A stretch of DNA of 64,000 nt from Streptomyces musisoli. Its GTDB lineage: Bacteria; Actinomycetota; Actinomycetes; Streptomycetales; Streptomycetaceae. Location: assembly GCF_016741855.1 (NCBI RefSeq), contig NZ_JAERRH010000025.1, positions 1-64,000 on the forward strand, given 5' to 3'. The position numbers were made by a program, and so were the translations under genes. Under the pieces are notes generated by a model. It worked only from the letters and a program-made list of their open reading frames with translations, made no database searches and was not told the origin of the DNA. Positions within the stretch are counted from its first letter, which is position 1. Every line of letters begins with the position of its first letter. Shown here in pieces: positions 46,265-55,026 of the stretch.

Positions 46265-47277
46265 TCCAGCCGGTCAGTCCACCAGTGCAGCAGCGCCTCG
46301 TCCGCGGTGAACAGCTCATCGAAGGAGAAGTTACCGCGGTCGTAGTGGAACTCCAGCTGCCAGAAGTCCGTCATCCGCTTCCACCACAGCCGACGAGCAC
46401 CGTCCACCAGCGCAGAGGGCTCCAGCGGCACCACCGACCGATACCCGCCGACGAAGGCAGACACCCGCACGAGGTCGAACACCCCGCCCACTCCAAACTG
46501 CACCTGCGCCGTCCGTACGACCTCTTCCGCGTACGGGCGCACCGCGATCCGGTCCCAGTCCAGGACGGCGGCAAGTGCCCCGTCTTCCCAGAGCAGATTG
46601 CGGTACTGCACGTCGCCATGCGTCCACCCGTGGTCACCCTGAGGTGTCGTAGATCGCGGACGGTGATCAGCGTGCTTGAAGATGAGGGCCTTCCGGTGGT
46701 CCACGGCAGCAGCGGCTGCCTGGTCGAAGTCGCTGCCGGTGCCCTTGTCGCGTACGGCTGCGGACAGCCGCTCGGCCTTTTCCACCGCTCGCTCCGGCGA
46801 GGTGATGTCCGCGATGATCGTCTCGGGCACCCCTGGCAGCAGCCCTCGGCCACAAGCCCTGCTCAGGCTCACGTGCAGGCGCCCCAGGTGCGCGCCCAGC
46901 GCACTCACCAGGGCCGGGCAGAGGTCGACACCTCGGACATGTGAGCCGGCCACCCACGGGAACAGGCACCAGGCCCCACCTCCAACCTGCGCCACCAGCG
47001 ACCCCGAGGCCGTGGGTACCGGGGCACTCACCGGGACTCCGTCGGCGGCGAGCGCCGCCAGCACCCCGAGATTGCGCTGCAACCGCTCCAGGGAGACATC
47101 CGTGACCCGCTTCAAAGCGAACTGCCCGGCCGGCGTGTCCAGCATCCAGTTCGCGTTCATCAGCCCGTCAGCGAGATAGCGGGACTCCCGCACCTCTCCG
47201 AGGCCGAAGGCATCGATCAATTCTCCGAACACGCTCTCGGCGATATCGCTTCGGGCCGCCACGGTGGCATCAATCAC
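46234..47277 (-). CDS. APH-family phosphotransferase
   Basis: 347 residues from GTG 47277; a TTG at 47316 is possible. YLADGLMNANWMLDTPAGQF and ALKRVTDVS form the nucleotide-binding sheet, WTHGDVQYRNLLW is the catalytic loop and VLDWDRIAVRP the metal site. It resembles homoserine/choline-kinase-type APH proteins. It runs against the flanking island genes, and its end overlaps the GT4 gene. Confidence 0.9.
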   Translation of the reverse strand: MIDATVAARSDIAESVFGELIDAFGLGEVRESRYLADGLMNANWMLDTPAGQFALKRVTDVSLERLQRNLGVLAALAADGVPVSAPVPTASGSLVAQVGGGAWCLFPWVAGSHVRGVDLCPALVSALGAHLGRLHVSLSRACGRGLLPGVPETIIADITSPERAVEKAERLSAAVRDKGTGSDFDQAAAAAVDHRKALIFKHADHRPRSTTPQGDHGWTHGDVQYRNLLWEDGALAAVLDWDRIAVRPYAEEVVRTAQVQFGVGGVFDLVRVSAFVGGYRSVVPLEPSALVDGARRLWWKRMTDFWQLEFHYDRGNFSFDELFTADEALLHWWTDRLDQVEDAFAAG

Positions 47278-47462
47278 TCTACGGACGATACGCGAGCACG
47301 CCCCATTCGGGCACAACGATCACCCAGACGCCTGCCACTCGTCATGGTGTCCGCCCTCGTCGTCAACGAAGCGAACCTGGGCCACTTCTTTCGGTGATCA
47401 CGAGATGACCAGCACCGACAAGGACCACCGCATCGCGAGACTCGCCGGGTGGCGGACACGAC

Positions 47463-47720
47463 ATGGGGCGGCCAGGTTTCTCCCCGGACAACGGCACCGA
47501 CCCAGCAGATGGGACCCCGGCCAGTCCCGGCCGCGTAGGTTTCTCACTCGCGCGCTGGGCGCTCGCGCCTGAAACCACGTGGCAGGCACGCCGCCTCGCG
47601 GCCGAGTTCGGCCCAGGCATGGACGCCCGCACGGCATGGGTGCTGGCACGGCTGGCTCGGCATCCGGAGGAGCACGTGTACGCGATGCAGCACCTGGAGG
47701 GCGAGGAGAGCGGCTGCTAA
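47463..47720 (+). CDS. Possible small protein
   Basis: 85 residues if ATG 47463 is used, without a clear ribosome site. The C-terminal half (LAAEFGPGMDARTAWVLARL, then RHPEEHVYAMQHLEGEE) has protein-like amphipathic helices, while the first 30 residues do not. A second frame upstream (ATG 47405) has a start but diverges, so a broken gene is possible. Confidence 0.35.
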   Translation: MGRPGFSPDNGTDPADGTPASPGRVGFSLARWALAPETTWQARRLAAEFGPGMDARTAWVLARLARHPEEHVYAMQHLEGEESGC

Positions 47721-47947
47721 CTGATCATTTCAGAATGAGGTTCGGAGTCGTCTCCAGCAGATGATGCTGCCAGCGAGTTGGAGCAGTCCGAGGGGTGAGT
47801 GGTGCACACCTCGCCGGTGCACAAGCTGCCAGCCGGGCCCACCGCGCACTGCTGGCCGTCCGCTTCTTGCATCGCCATCCCCCACTCCTGCTACGCCGCA
47901 GACTCGCACTCCACGCACCGCTTCCTCTGGCCCTGCCGGCCTGATCT

Positions 47948-48345
47948 TCGGCCCGATGAGCAATTCATACGCCAGTTTTGCGCGAAGCAAGTGCCGGACC
48001 GACTGCCGGACGCCATGTATCGCCTCGTCCTGGAGCAGATGGCCGACTGTCCCCGGTCGTGCAGGCTCTGCCGCCCACTGCCGCCCTCGTCGAACTGAAG
48101 GGCGCCCTGCGCTACCACCAGGTCGGCGCGGATGTGGGCCGCCTCGCCCGGATGCTGCGTGTGCGGACCTTGACTCGGCGTGGCGTCGACCTGCGCATCG
48201 GTATCGGCCCGACCATCAGGGTGGCCGCGACCGCATCCGCCCTGGTCCCCAAGCCCGGAGGGGTGCTGGTCGTGGCCCCCGACCGGGCCGCCGACTGGCT
48301 CGCCGGGCTGTCGGTAGAGGCCCTGTACGGCATCGGCCCCCGACA
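47948..48345 (+). pseudogene. Fragment of a Y-family DNA polymerase (DinB/ImuB-like)
   Basis: RLPDAMYRLVLEQMAD in one frame continues as LSPVVQALPPTAALVELKGA, LRYHQVGADVGRLARMLRVR and LGIGPTIRVAATASAL-like sequence in the next, then ALYGIGPRQ, where homology stops. One base appears to be missing near 48045. The sequence matches the palm and little-finger start of actinobacterial translesion polymerases. It is cut at 48345 by the IS110 fragment and has no 5' end; non-functional. Confidence 0.7.
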
Positions 48346-48560
48346 GTGTGGAGCCAGGCCGGCGAAGCCTGCCAGGCGGTCTGCGCTGCCGAACGCATCC
48401 AGGTCTCCGCCCGTTGCGGCGATGAACTCGGCGCCGAGCCTTGCGCCCATGCCGGGCAGACTGCGGATGACCTCAGCATGCGGGTGATCGCGGAACCTCG
48501 CCTCGATGAGTGCATCAAGCTCAGCTATCTCCTCGCCGAGGGCCATCACTCCCTTGTGGG
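48346..48560 (-). mobile_element. IS110-family transposase C-terminal fragment
   Basis: The minus strand encodes EEIAELDALIEARFRDHPHA, EVIRSLPGMGARLGAEFIAA and ADRLAGFAGLAPH, the Transposase_20 helix-hairpin region of IS110 transposases. Neither the N-terminal DEDD domain nor the C-terminal Ser region is present. Its edge coincides with the break in the polymerase fragment. The region 48561-48898 beyond it has no supported gene. Confidence 0.72.
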
Positions 48561-48898
48561 GGTGGCGGGGGGGTACTGCAGACCGGCTGACCGTCGACGG
48601 CTCCTCCGGCTCCGGCACCGGAGCGTTGCCGACCAAGACGTGTTCCCTCCGAACGGGGTTCGGTGGCGTTGCCGGCGGTGACATCCGTCGCGGCCGGAGA
48701 GGACTCGCTGGTCATGGCGCCCACGTTGCCGGTCCGCTGCGACGGTTCCCAGGCCCGGCGCGCTGACAACGGGTCCCTGTCAGCGGCGAGGTGTCCCGTG
48801 TAGGCGGCATGCGCAGGGCCTTTCACGCTCCCGCTGGACTCCGCTGCGTGATTCGGCTGAACAGCGGAGCCCGGCGGGGAGCGGCCATGGTGATCAAT

Positions 48899-49246
48899 TC
48901 AGAGATCGGGCCCCAGCAGGGTCAGTCGCAGCAGTGCGGCGAGTGCCAGCACCGCGGGGACGGCGTACCACCACCTGCGGAGCCACTCGGCCGTGACGAA
49001 TACCCACGTCAGCAGCGCCATCACAGAGCAGAAAGCCAAGCCGACGCCGGCCGCGACATGAGAGTTGGTGACGGCCTGTCGGTCCCAGGGGCCGTCCGGC
49101 TCGACCATGAAGGCCGTGAGCACGACGTAGCCGGTGACCAAGGTTGCCAGGGCGAGGACGACCGCGCACACACCGGTGCCGATCCGGCTGGAGCCTGGCC
49201 GTCGACTCTCGCGTACCTCGGTGGTCGAATCTGCGCTTGAGCTCAC
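48899..49246 (-). CDS. Small three-helix membrane protein (possible immunity partner)
   Basis: 115 residues; the GTG at 49246 overlaps the stop of the upstream effector-like gene. Three hydrophobic helices: GVCAVVLALATLVTGYVVLT, AGVGLAFCSVMALLTWVFVT and WWYAVPAVLALAALLRLTLL. No family recognised. Translational coupling to a putative wall-cutting effector suggests a protective or secretion role. Confidence 0.75.
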   Translation of the reverse strand: MSSSADSTTEVRESRRPGSSRIGTGVCAVVLALATLVTGYVVLTAFMVEPDGPWDRQAVTNSHVAAGVGLAFCSVMALLTWVFVTAEWLRRWWYAVPAVLALAALLRLTLLGPDL

Positions 49247-50580
49247 CGCAGCGCCTCTTTCGCGTCGTCCAATTTCCTGTCGAAGCCCCGACCGTATCCC
49301 TGGGCGTTCGGGTCCTCGTAGTAGGGCCCGCCGTTGTAGCGGGCGGCGAGTTCCTGCATTTGGGCCCGTGTCATCTGTTCCGGCGGTACGTCGGCGAAAC
49401 CGCTCTCCGCCTTGAGCTGGGCCAGGTACTCCGAGGCGATGAAAATGTTCTTCGACGGGTCCTTGACGGCGCCCACGACGACGTCCCGCTGCATGTCGGT
49501 GAGGTGGTGCGGGTCGTAGCCGAGCACCTCGGCGGCGCGGCGCACCTGGATGGACAGTGGACCCATCGAGGTGTCGTCGGGGTCCTCTTGTCCGGGAAGG
49601 ATCTTCCGTCCTTCGAAGGCTGCGTCGTCGAGCCAGCCGGGGTCGCCCTCGACCTCCTGCCAGGCGATGCCGGCGACCATCTCGGGCGGCAGGCCGGCAT
49701 CGTGTGCGGCGGCCCTGATGAGTTCACGGTTGGCGGAGATGTACTCACGACGCTTGTCGTCGTCGTTGGACCACATCCAGTAGTTGTTGCCCTGGGCCCC
49801 CGGCAGTCCGTCGATGCGCGTCTCGATCCGCGACAGGATCTCATTCGCCACGACATCGCCGCCCATGGTGGGGATGGCGTCCACCTTCGGCCCCGCACCA
49901 GGCAGCTGCGCGTAGGGGTTGTCGCTTGCTTGGTGTGCCTCGGTGAGCAGCGGTCCCAGGTTCTTCAGGAACTGCCCCGGGTCCTTGATGGGACTCTGGA
50001 AGTCAGGAAGGGAGCGATGGGCCGCCTTGATGTCGGCGATGCACTGCTCGCGTGCTTCTGACTCCACGCGCAGGGCGTCGCCGTAGTGGTCGCTGGTCTG
50101 GTGGTAGTAGCGCTCGGCGTCCTCGCGTATCGCGTCGATGTCAACGGTCACCTCCGCGAACCAGTCCAGCACCCCTGTGGTGGCCCGCAGATCCTCCCAC
50201 TGCCGCATGGGCTCGGCAGCCCGCGCCGTCGGTGTGATCGCGGTGGCCTCGCGCGACATCACCTCGGACAGTTTCTTCTCGGTGGCCTTGCCACTCTTGT
50301 AATGGCTCTTGGCGGTGGTGACCGCGTCCGAGTACGTGGTGAGGGCGGTGCTCACCGTGCGGAAGGCTTCCGACAGGGCGTCGGTGAGTTCCCTGGCCTC
50401 CTTCAGCCGTTTGACGTACAGGTCGCGGCCCTCGCTCTGCCAGTCCACCTTGACGGCCTTGCGGAAGGCGTCGTCAGTGGTCTCGATGAGCTTCTGCAAA
50501 CGCGAGAACTCCGCGGCACTGCGCCCAATGAGCGCCGGATTCGCGTCCTCCAGGAACTCGACGTCCTTGCGATGGGTCAC
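49243..50580 (-). CDS. Putative type VII-secreted protein with lytic-transglycosylase-like domain
   Basis: 445 residues from a GTG at 50580. Residues 1-230 are helical, with DWQSEGRDLYVKRLKEAREL recalling the WXG/LXG-type fold of ESX substrates. The C-terminal 200 residues look like a lysozyme/transglycosylase fold: AAAHDAGLPPEMVAGIAWQE (candidate catalytic Glu), DTSMGPLSIQVRRAAEVLGY, NIFIASEYLAQL and LAARYNGGPYYE. There is no Sec signal, as expected for ESX export. The C-terminal domain would cut peptidoglycan. Coupled to the membrane protein at 48899. Confidence 0.75.
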   Translation of the reverse strand: MTHRKDVEFLEDANPALIGRSAAEFSRLQKLIETTDDAFRKAVKVDWQSEGRDLYVKRLKEARELTDALSEAFRTVSTALTTYSDAVTTAKSHYKSGKATEKKLSEVMSREATAITPTARAAEPMRQWEDLRATTGVLDWFAEVTVDIDAIREDAERYYHQTSDHYGDALRVESEAREQCIADIKAAHRSLPDFQSPIKDPGQFLKNLGPLLTEAHQASDNPYAQLPGAGPKVDAIPTMGGDVVANEILSRIETRIDGLPGAQGNNYWMWSNDDDKRREYISANRELIRAAAHDAGLPPEMVAGIAWQEVEGDPGWLDDAAFEGRKILPGQEDPDDTSMGPLSIQVRRAAEVLGYDPHHLTDMQRDVVVGAVKDPSKNIFIASEYLAQLKAESGFADVPPEQMTRAQMQELAARYNGGPYYEDPNAQGYGRGFDRKLDDAKEALR

Positions 50581-50586
50581 TGCGGA

Positions 50587-50730
50587 TCACCGGTCCTCAG
50601 GCTCGGTGTAACGCCCGGACACCAGGACGGAGTTCAACTTGGCGCGAACCCCGTCGTCGTACTCGACGACTTCCTCGCCCTGCACGCCGTCCTGACCGCC
50701 CCGTACGCCGGGCGCAATGGCTACCGCCAC
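50587..50730 (-). pseudogene. 3' remnant of a gene upstream of the effector
   Basis: The minus strand ends VQGEEVVEYDDGVRAKLNSV-LVSGRYTEPEDR and stops at 50587, a few bases before the effector start, which is ordinary operon spacing. The frame has GTG codons at 50730 and 50685 (the latter after AGGA), so it may also be a tiny gene of 32-47 residues. More likely it is the tail of a lost ESX-linked gene, cut off where the plus-strand island resumes. Confidence 0.4.
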
Positions 50731-50765
50731 AGCTGGGCGCCCCAACCATGCCCGCGAGGTTCCGC

Positions 50766-51422
50766 ATGATCACCACAGAACTCGTCTTCGTCCGCCACGG
50801 CGAGGCCCGGTGCAACGTCGACGGTCTGGTTGGCGGCCCGCGCACCTGCACTGGGCTGACCAACCACGGGTACGCGCAAGTCGAGCGGGCCGCGCTGCGC
50901 CTCGCCGCTGAGCACCGCGACAAGCCGTTCGACGCCCTGTACACCGGCCCCCGCATCCGCCTGCGCCAGACCGCCGAGATCCTCAGCCAGGCCCTTCGGC
51001 TCCCCATATCCACGGACGACCGTCTCGATGGTCCCGTCCATGGTGCCGCCGACGGCCAGCCCTGGACCGAGGTGAAGACGACCGCCGATGGCGGGCCGCA
51101 CGCCCACCCCGACAAGCCCTGGGCTGCTGGATCCGACACCTGGAACGGCTACTTGAAGCGAGCCAGTCGCTTCTTGCGGGAACTCATCGACCAGCACGAA
51201 GGCGAACGCGTCCTGTTCGCCGCCCACGGTGAGACCGTGATCGTCGCGCACACTCTGCTCCTGGGCATCCCGCTCGGTTCCCCTTCCGGATTCACGGTCT
51301 CCCACGGGTCCATCACCCGTTGGCAGCACCACCTCAACCGGCTCGGACAGAGACGGTGGATGCTCGACCACCACAACGACACCAAGCACCTGGCCGCCTT
51401 AGGTCAGGAGGCTGCGTCGTGA
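50766..51422 (+). CDS. Histidine phosphatase superfamily protein
   Basis: 218 residues from ATG 50766 (GCGAGG upstream); ATG 50748 is an alternative. The catalytic VRHGEARCN motif is near the N-terminus, the second His lies in FAAHGETVIVAH, and YTGPRIRLRQTAEIL is the conserved arginine region. Such enzymes remove phosphate from sugar phosphates, nucleotides or proteins. It overlaps the following kinase gene, so it probably works in the same pathway. Confidence 0.92.
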   Translation: MITTELVFVRHGEARCNVDGLVGGPRTCTGLTNHGYAQVERAALRLAAEHRDKPFDALYTGPRIRLRQTAEILSQALRLPISTDDRLDGPVHGAADGQPWTEVKTTADGGPHAHPDKPWAAGSDTWNGYLKRASRFLRELIDQHEGERVLFAAHGETVIVAHTLLLGIPLGSPSGFTVSHGSITRWQHHLNRLGQRRWMLDHHNDTKHLAALGQEAAS

Positions 51423-52255
51423 TCACGCTGTCCGACGACCCGCGCCTGAACCTGGCTCGCGGCGCGCTCGGAGCGGTCCGGATCGTGCACGATCCGATGC
51501 TCCCGCCCCGCGTCCTGCGCCTGGTCAATGCCGACGGCAACGAGTTCTTCGCCAAGCAGCACAGCGAACGCGACCGGTACACCCGCGAGCTGCACGCCTA
51601 TCTCGCCTGGGGATGCCACCTGATCGGCCACGTCCCCCGCGTGGTGGGCAGGCAGGACAGGACGTGCACCCTGCTGCTCACCGCGGTTCCCGGCGTACGG
51701 GTGGATACGGTCGCGCCGGGGTCGCCCGAGGAGGAGCAGGCGCACTACGAGGCCGGGCGCGTGCTGGGCAACCTGCACCATGCCACCTCGGTATCGCGTA
51801 CCGGCGCCGTCGGCACGGAACTCGCCCAGCGGCTGCGCGACTGGATCGCCCGCGCAGACCGGGCCGGCCTCATGTCCACGATCGAACGCGAGCGCCTGAG
51901 CCACCACGCGGACGTCCTGGCGAACACGCTCATGGACAGCGCTGTATGCCACCTCGACTACCAGCCGAGGAACTGGCTTCTCGGGGACGACTTCGGGCTG
52001 TGCGACTTCGAGCACATGCGCCGCGACGCCCGCATCCGTGACTTCGCCCGGCTCGAGTTCCGCCGCTGGCAGGCCGCCCCGAACCTCCGGACGGCGTTCT
52101 TCGCCGGGTACGGGGAGCCCCTGAACGACACCGAGCAGCGGCTGCTGGAGTCCTTCGGCGCGATCGAGGCCGTCACCGCGCTGGTCCGCGGGCACGAGCA
52201 GGAGGACCTCGCCCTCAGCACCCACGGCCGGACGGTTCTGGCCCGCCTCGCCTAA
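51419..52255 (+). CDS. APH-family phosphotransferase (third in the island)
   Basis: 278 residues; the GTG overlaps the phosphatase stop. Lys in FFAKQHSERDR, a catalytic loop VCHLDYQPRNWLL (HxD with Leu in place of the usual Gly) and the metal-binding DFEHMRRD. The family phosphorylates small-molecule hydroxyls. Pairing a phosphatase and a kinase back-to-back suggests remodelling of a phosphorylated intermediate. Confidence 0.88.
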   Translation: MITLSDDPRLNLARGALGAVRIVHDPMLPPRVLRLVNADGNEFFAKQHSERDRYTRELHAYLAWGCHLIGHVPRVVGRQDRTCTLLLTAVPGVRVDTVAPGSPEEEQAHYEAGRVLGNLHHATSVSRTGAVGTELAQRLRDWIARADRAGLMSTIERERLSHHADVLANTLMDSAVCHLDYQPRNWLLGDDFGLCDFEHMRRDARIRDFARLEFRRWQAAPNLRTAFFAGYGEPLNDTEQRLLESFGAIEAVTALVRGHEQEDLALSTHGRTVLARLA

Positions 52256-52287
52256 GCCACCCCTCCCCTGGATTCCTGGAGATCTCC

Positions 52288-53289
52288 GTGTCACAGCACC
52301 CATCCCACCTGACCACCGCCGTCCCCCGGCGGGCTGTGGTGACCGGCGCCGCCGGCTTCATTGGCTCCCATCTCGCACACGCCCTCGTCCAGGCCGGCGC
52401 TGTCGTCGTCGGCGTCGACCGGCGCGACCCGGCCACCGACCCCACGGCCGCGGCGAATCTCGCCGTCGTGCGGGGGCTCCCGGGGTACATGCACGTCACC
52501 GCCGACCTCCTCAGCTGCGCGATCGAGCCGCTTCTCATCGATGCGAACGCCGTCTTCCACCTGGCGGGCATCCCTGGGGTGCGCCCCTCCTGGGGACCGA
52601 AGTTCAGCGAGTACGTCGCCTCCAACGTCCTCGCGACCCACCGCGTCATGGACGCCGTCGCCCGTATGGGCACTCCCAGGCTCGTGGTGGCCTCGTCCTC
52701 CAGCGTCTACGGCTCCACCGACGGCGGTGCGAGCGTGGAGACCGACAGGCCCCAGCCGGCATCTCCGTACGCGGTAACGAAACTCGCCGAGGAGCAGCTC
52801 TGCCTCGCACACTCCGCCCAGGCCCACTGCCCCACCAGCGTCGTCGCCCTGCGGTACTTCACCGTCTACGGCCCCCGGCAGCGCCCCGACATGTTCACGC
52901 ACCGCGCCCTCACGGCCGCCCTGACCGGCCAGCCGCTGCGCTTGTTCGGGGACGGCCACCAGCGCCGGGACTTCACGTACATCGACGACGCGGTGGCCGC
53001 CACCATCGCCGCGGCCACCAGTCCGACGGCCAGCGGGGTGATCAACGTAGGGGGTGGTTCGAGCGCCTCCCTGCTCGAAGTGATCAACATCGCGAACAGC
53101 CTCGCCGGGCGCGAGATCCAGGTTCACCAGGAGAACCCGCGCCGCGGCGACGTCCTCACCACCCGCGCTAACCCCGGCCGTGCCTACGAGGTCCTGGGCT
53201 GGCAACCCCAGGTCGACCTCCACAACGGCATGCGGGCCCAGATGCAGGCGCTGACCGCCGAGTCCGCCGCGTTCGGCCGCGCGGCATGA
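52288..53289 (+). CDS. NAD-dependent sugar epimerase/dehydratase (GalE-like SDR)
   Basis: 333 residues from a GTG (GGAG upstream). Dinucleotide motif VVTGAAGFIGSHL near residue 18; VASSSSVYGS supplies the catalytic Ser/Thr, and SPYAVTKLAEEQ the Tyr-x-x-x-Lys pair. YIDDAVAATIAAA and VINVGGGSSASLLEV are typical of nucleotide-sugar epimerases. It should act on an NDP-sugar, supplying one of the island's glycosyltransferases. Confidence 0.94.
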   Translation: MSQHPSHLTTAVPRRAVVTGAAGFIGSHLAHALVQAGAVVVGVDRRDPATDPTAAANLAVVRGLPGYMHVTADLLSCAIEPLLIDANAVFHLAGIPGVRPSWGPKFSEYVASNVLATHRVMDAVARMGTPRLVVASSSSVYGSTDGGASVETDRPQPASPYAVTKLAEEQLCLAHSAQAHCPTSVVALRYFTVYGPRQRPDMFTHRALTAALTGQPLRLFGDGHQRRDFTYIDDAVAATIAAATSPTASGVINVGGGSSASLLEVINIANSLAGREIQVHQENPRRGDVLTTRANPGRAYEVLGWQPQVDLHNGMRAQMQALTAESAAFGRAA

Positions 53290-53313
53290 GCTGCAGGACC
53301 AGTAGGAGTTGCA

Positions 53314-54433
53314 GTGGAGAGTCCTGAGAAAGCGCGGCTGGACGCCTTCTTCCGGCAGATCACTACGCTTCCCCGCCGGGGACTGCGTCACCACCCTGAT
53401 CATCACGCACCTGCTTTCCGAGCGGCCGGCGTTCCTCCGCGCGATGGCCGCCACGTCCACGGTCGGTGCTGTCCTGCCCAAGCCCAAGTCCGTGGACCAG
53501 CCGACGCTGGAGGTCGTCCGTCGTGCCTTCACCGTCCATGACCTCAGCCGAGAGCTGTTCGCGGACTCAACCAGGGCATTGGACTATCGGGAGGACACGG
53601 CCGGCGGCCGGAACGTCATCCTGGTGGACATCGGCGGCTACTTCGCGCCGTGCCTCGACACCCTGGTGGAGAAGTTCTCCGGCCGCATGCTCGGCATCGT
53701 CGAGGACACCGAGAACGGACACCAGAGGTACGCGGCACTCGACCACCTGCCCTGTCCCGTCGTCTCGGTGGCCTGCTCCCCGCTGAAGGACTGCGAGGAT
53801 CACCTCGTGGGCCGGTCCATCGTCTTCTCGACCGACGCGCTGGTGCGTGCCCGCGGCGACATCCTGACCAGCCGAAACGCCTGCGTCATCGGGTTCGGCA
53901 AGGTCGGCCGAGCCATCGCTCAGACGCTACGTGCCCAGGACCTGCGCGTCACCGTGCACGACACCGACCCGGTCAAGAGGGTGCAGGCGCACTCCCAGGG
54001 CTTCCGTACGAGCGCATCGACGGCGGACGCGCTCGGAGACGCGGAACTCGTCCTGTGCGCCACCGGCAACCTCGCCCTGCGCCAAGGCGACTTCGCCGCC
54101 CTGCGCAACGGGGCGTACGTCGCCTCGGTGACGTCCTCGGAGGACGAACTCGAACTCGGCAGCCTCGACGGGCTGTACCAGCGCACCCCGGTCGGCGAAC
54201 ACCTGACGCGTTACGAGATCACCGGCCACTACTTCTACGTCCTCGCCGACGGCGGCGCCGTCAACTTCGTGCACGGCGCCGCCGTCGGCACCTACATCCA
54301 TCTCGTCCAGGCCGAGATACTCGCCGCCACCGCAGCCCTCAGTCAGGGCCGCTTCCAGCCCGGCCTCCACGAGATGCCCGCACCCGACCGCCAGGCCATC
54401 GCCAGGATCTGGTTCGACTACTTCAACAGGTGA
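53314..54433 (+). pseudogene. S-adenosylhomocysteinase-like NAD-binding protein, frameshifted near its start
   Basis: A GTG at 53314 opens VESPEKARLDAFFRQIT, then the frame breaks at about 53362-53366 and the main body continues as RFPAGDCVTTLIITHLLSER. Removing one base joins them to about 372 residues. NACVIGFGKVGRAIAQTLRA is the Rossmann motif, and TGHYFYVLADGGAVNFVHGA resembles the C-terminal SAHH region. It is far shorter than true SAHH (about 480), so it is a divergent relative, perhaps acting on a nucleoside. A TTG at 53309 could instead start the second frame. Confidence 0.75.
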
Positions 54434-54437
54434 TCCC

Positions 54438-55004
54438 ATGCCACCGTCCGCCCACCACATCCGCGCCACCGTTGAGGCGTACCTCACCCGTTACCCGTCT
54501 GAGCGCGATGCCCTGGCTCCGCTCTTCGACGTTCTCGCCGGCGAGGAGGACCCGACCAGCCGGAAGACGTTTCCCACGCACGTGACCTGCAGCGCCATCG
54601 TCATCGACAGCAGTAGCCGGGTGTTGCACATCCAGCACAACGCGACGGGCAAGGCCCTCGCGCCGGGCGGACACAACGAGCCGGGCGACCAGAATCTTCC
54701 CGGTGCCGCCCTGCGCGAGCTGTTCGAGGAGACCGGCATCCCTCACAACGCCGTCGTCCCCCTACCGGGATTCGAGACCGTGCCCCTGGACATCGACGTA
54801 CACGGCATCGCCGCCAACGCTGCGAAGGGCGAGCCGGCGCACCAGCACGTGGACTTCCGCTGGGTCTTCCTTCTGCGGTCCCAACACGCGGTGACGCTCC
54901 AGGCCGAAGAGGTCAGTGACTACGAGTGGCGGTCGTTCGAGGACTCCGCCTCGCCCACCGTCCGCGCCAAGCTGGCCCTCCTCCCCCGCCTCACTCATTC
55001 CTGA
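54438..55004 (+). CDS. Nudix hydrolase with a degenerate Nudix box
   Basis: 188 residues. FPTHVTCSAIVIDSSSRVLH is the first strand pair; APGGHNEPGDQNLPGAALRE and LFEETGI form the Nudix box. REL-x-EE-x-G is intact, but the upstream Glu is Gln and the glycine spacing is off. The C-terminal half has VDFRWVFLLRS. Nudix enzymes split NDP-X compounds. It starts four bases after the SAHH-like gene. Confidence 0.9.
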   Translation: MPPSAHHIRATVEAYLTRYPSERDALAPLFDVLAGEEDPTSRKTFPTHVTCSAIVIDSSSRVLHIQHNATGKALAPGGHNEPGDQNLPGAALRELFEETGIPHNAVVPLPGFETVPLDIDVHGIAANAAKGEPAHQHVDFRWVFLLRSQHAVTLQAEEVSDYEWRSFEDSASPTVRAKLALLPRLTHS

Positions 55005-55026
55005 CCCTCACCGACGGGAGTCTGCC

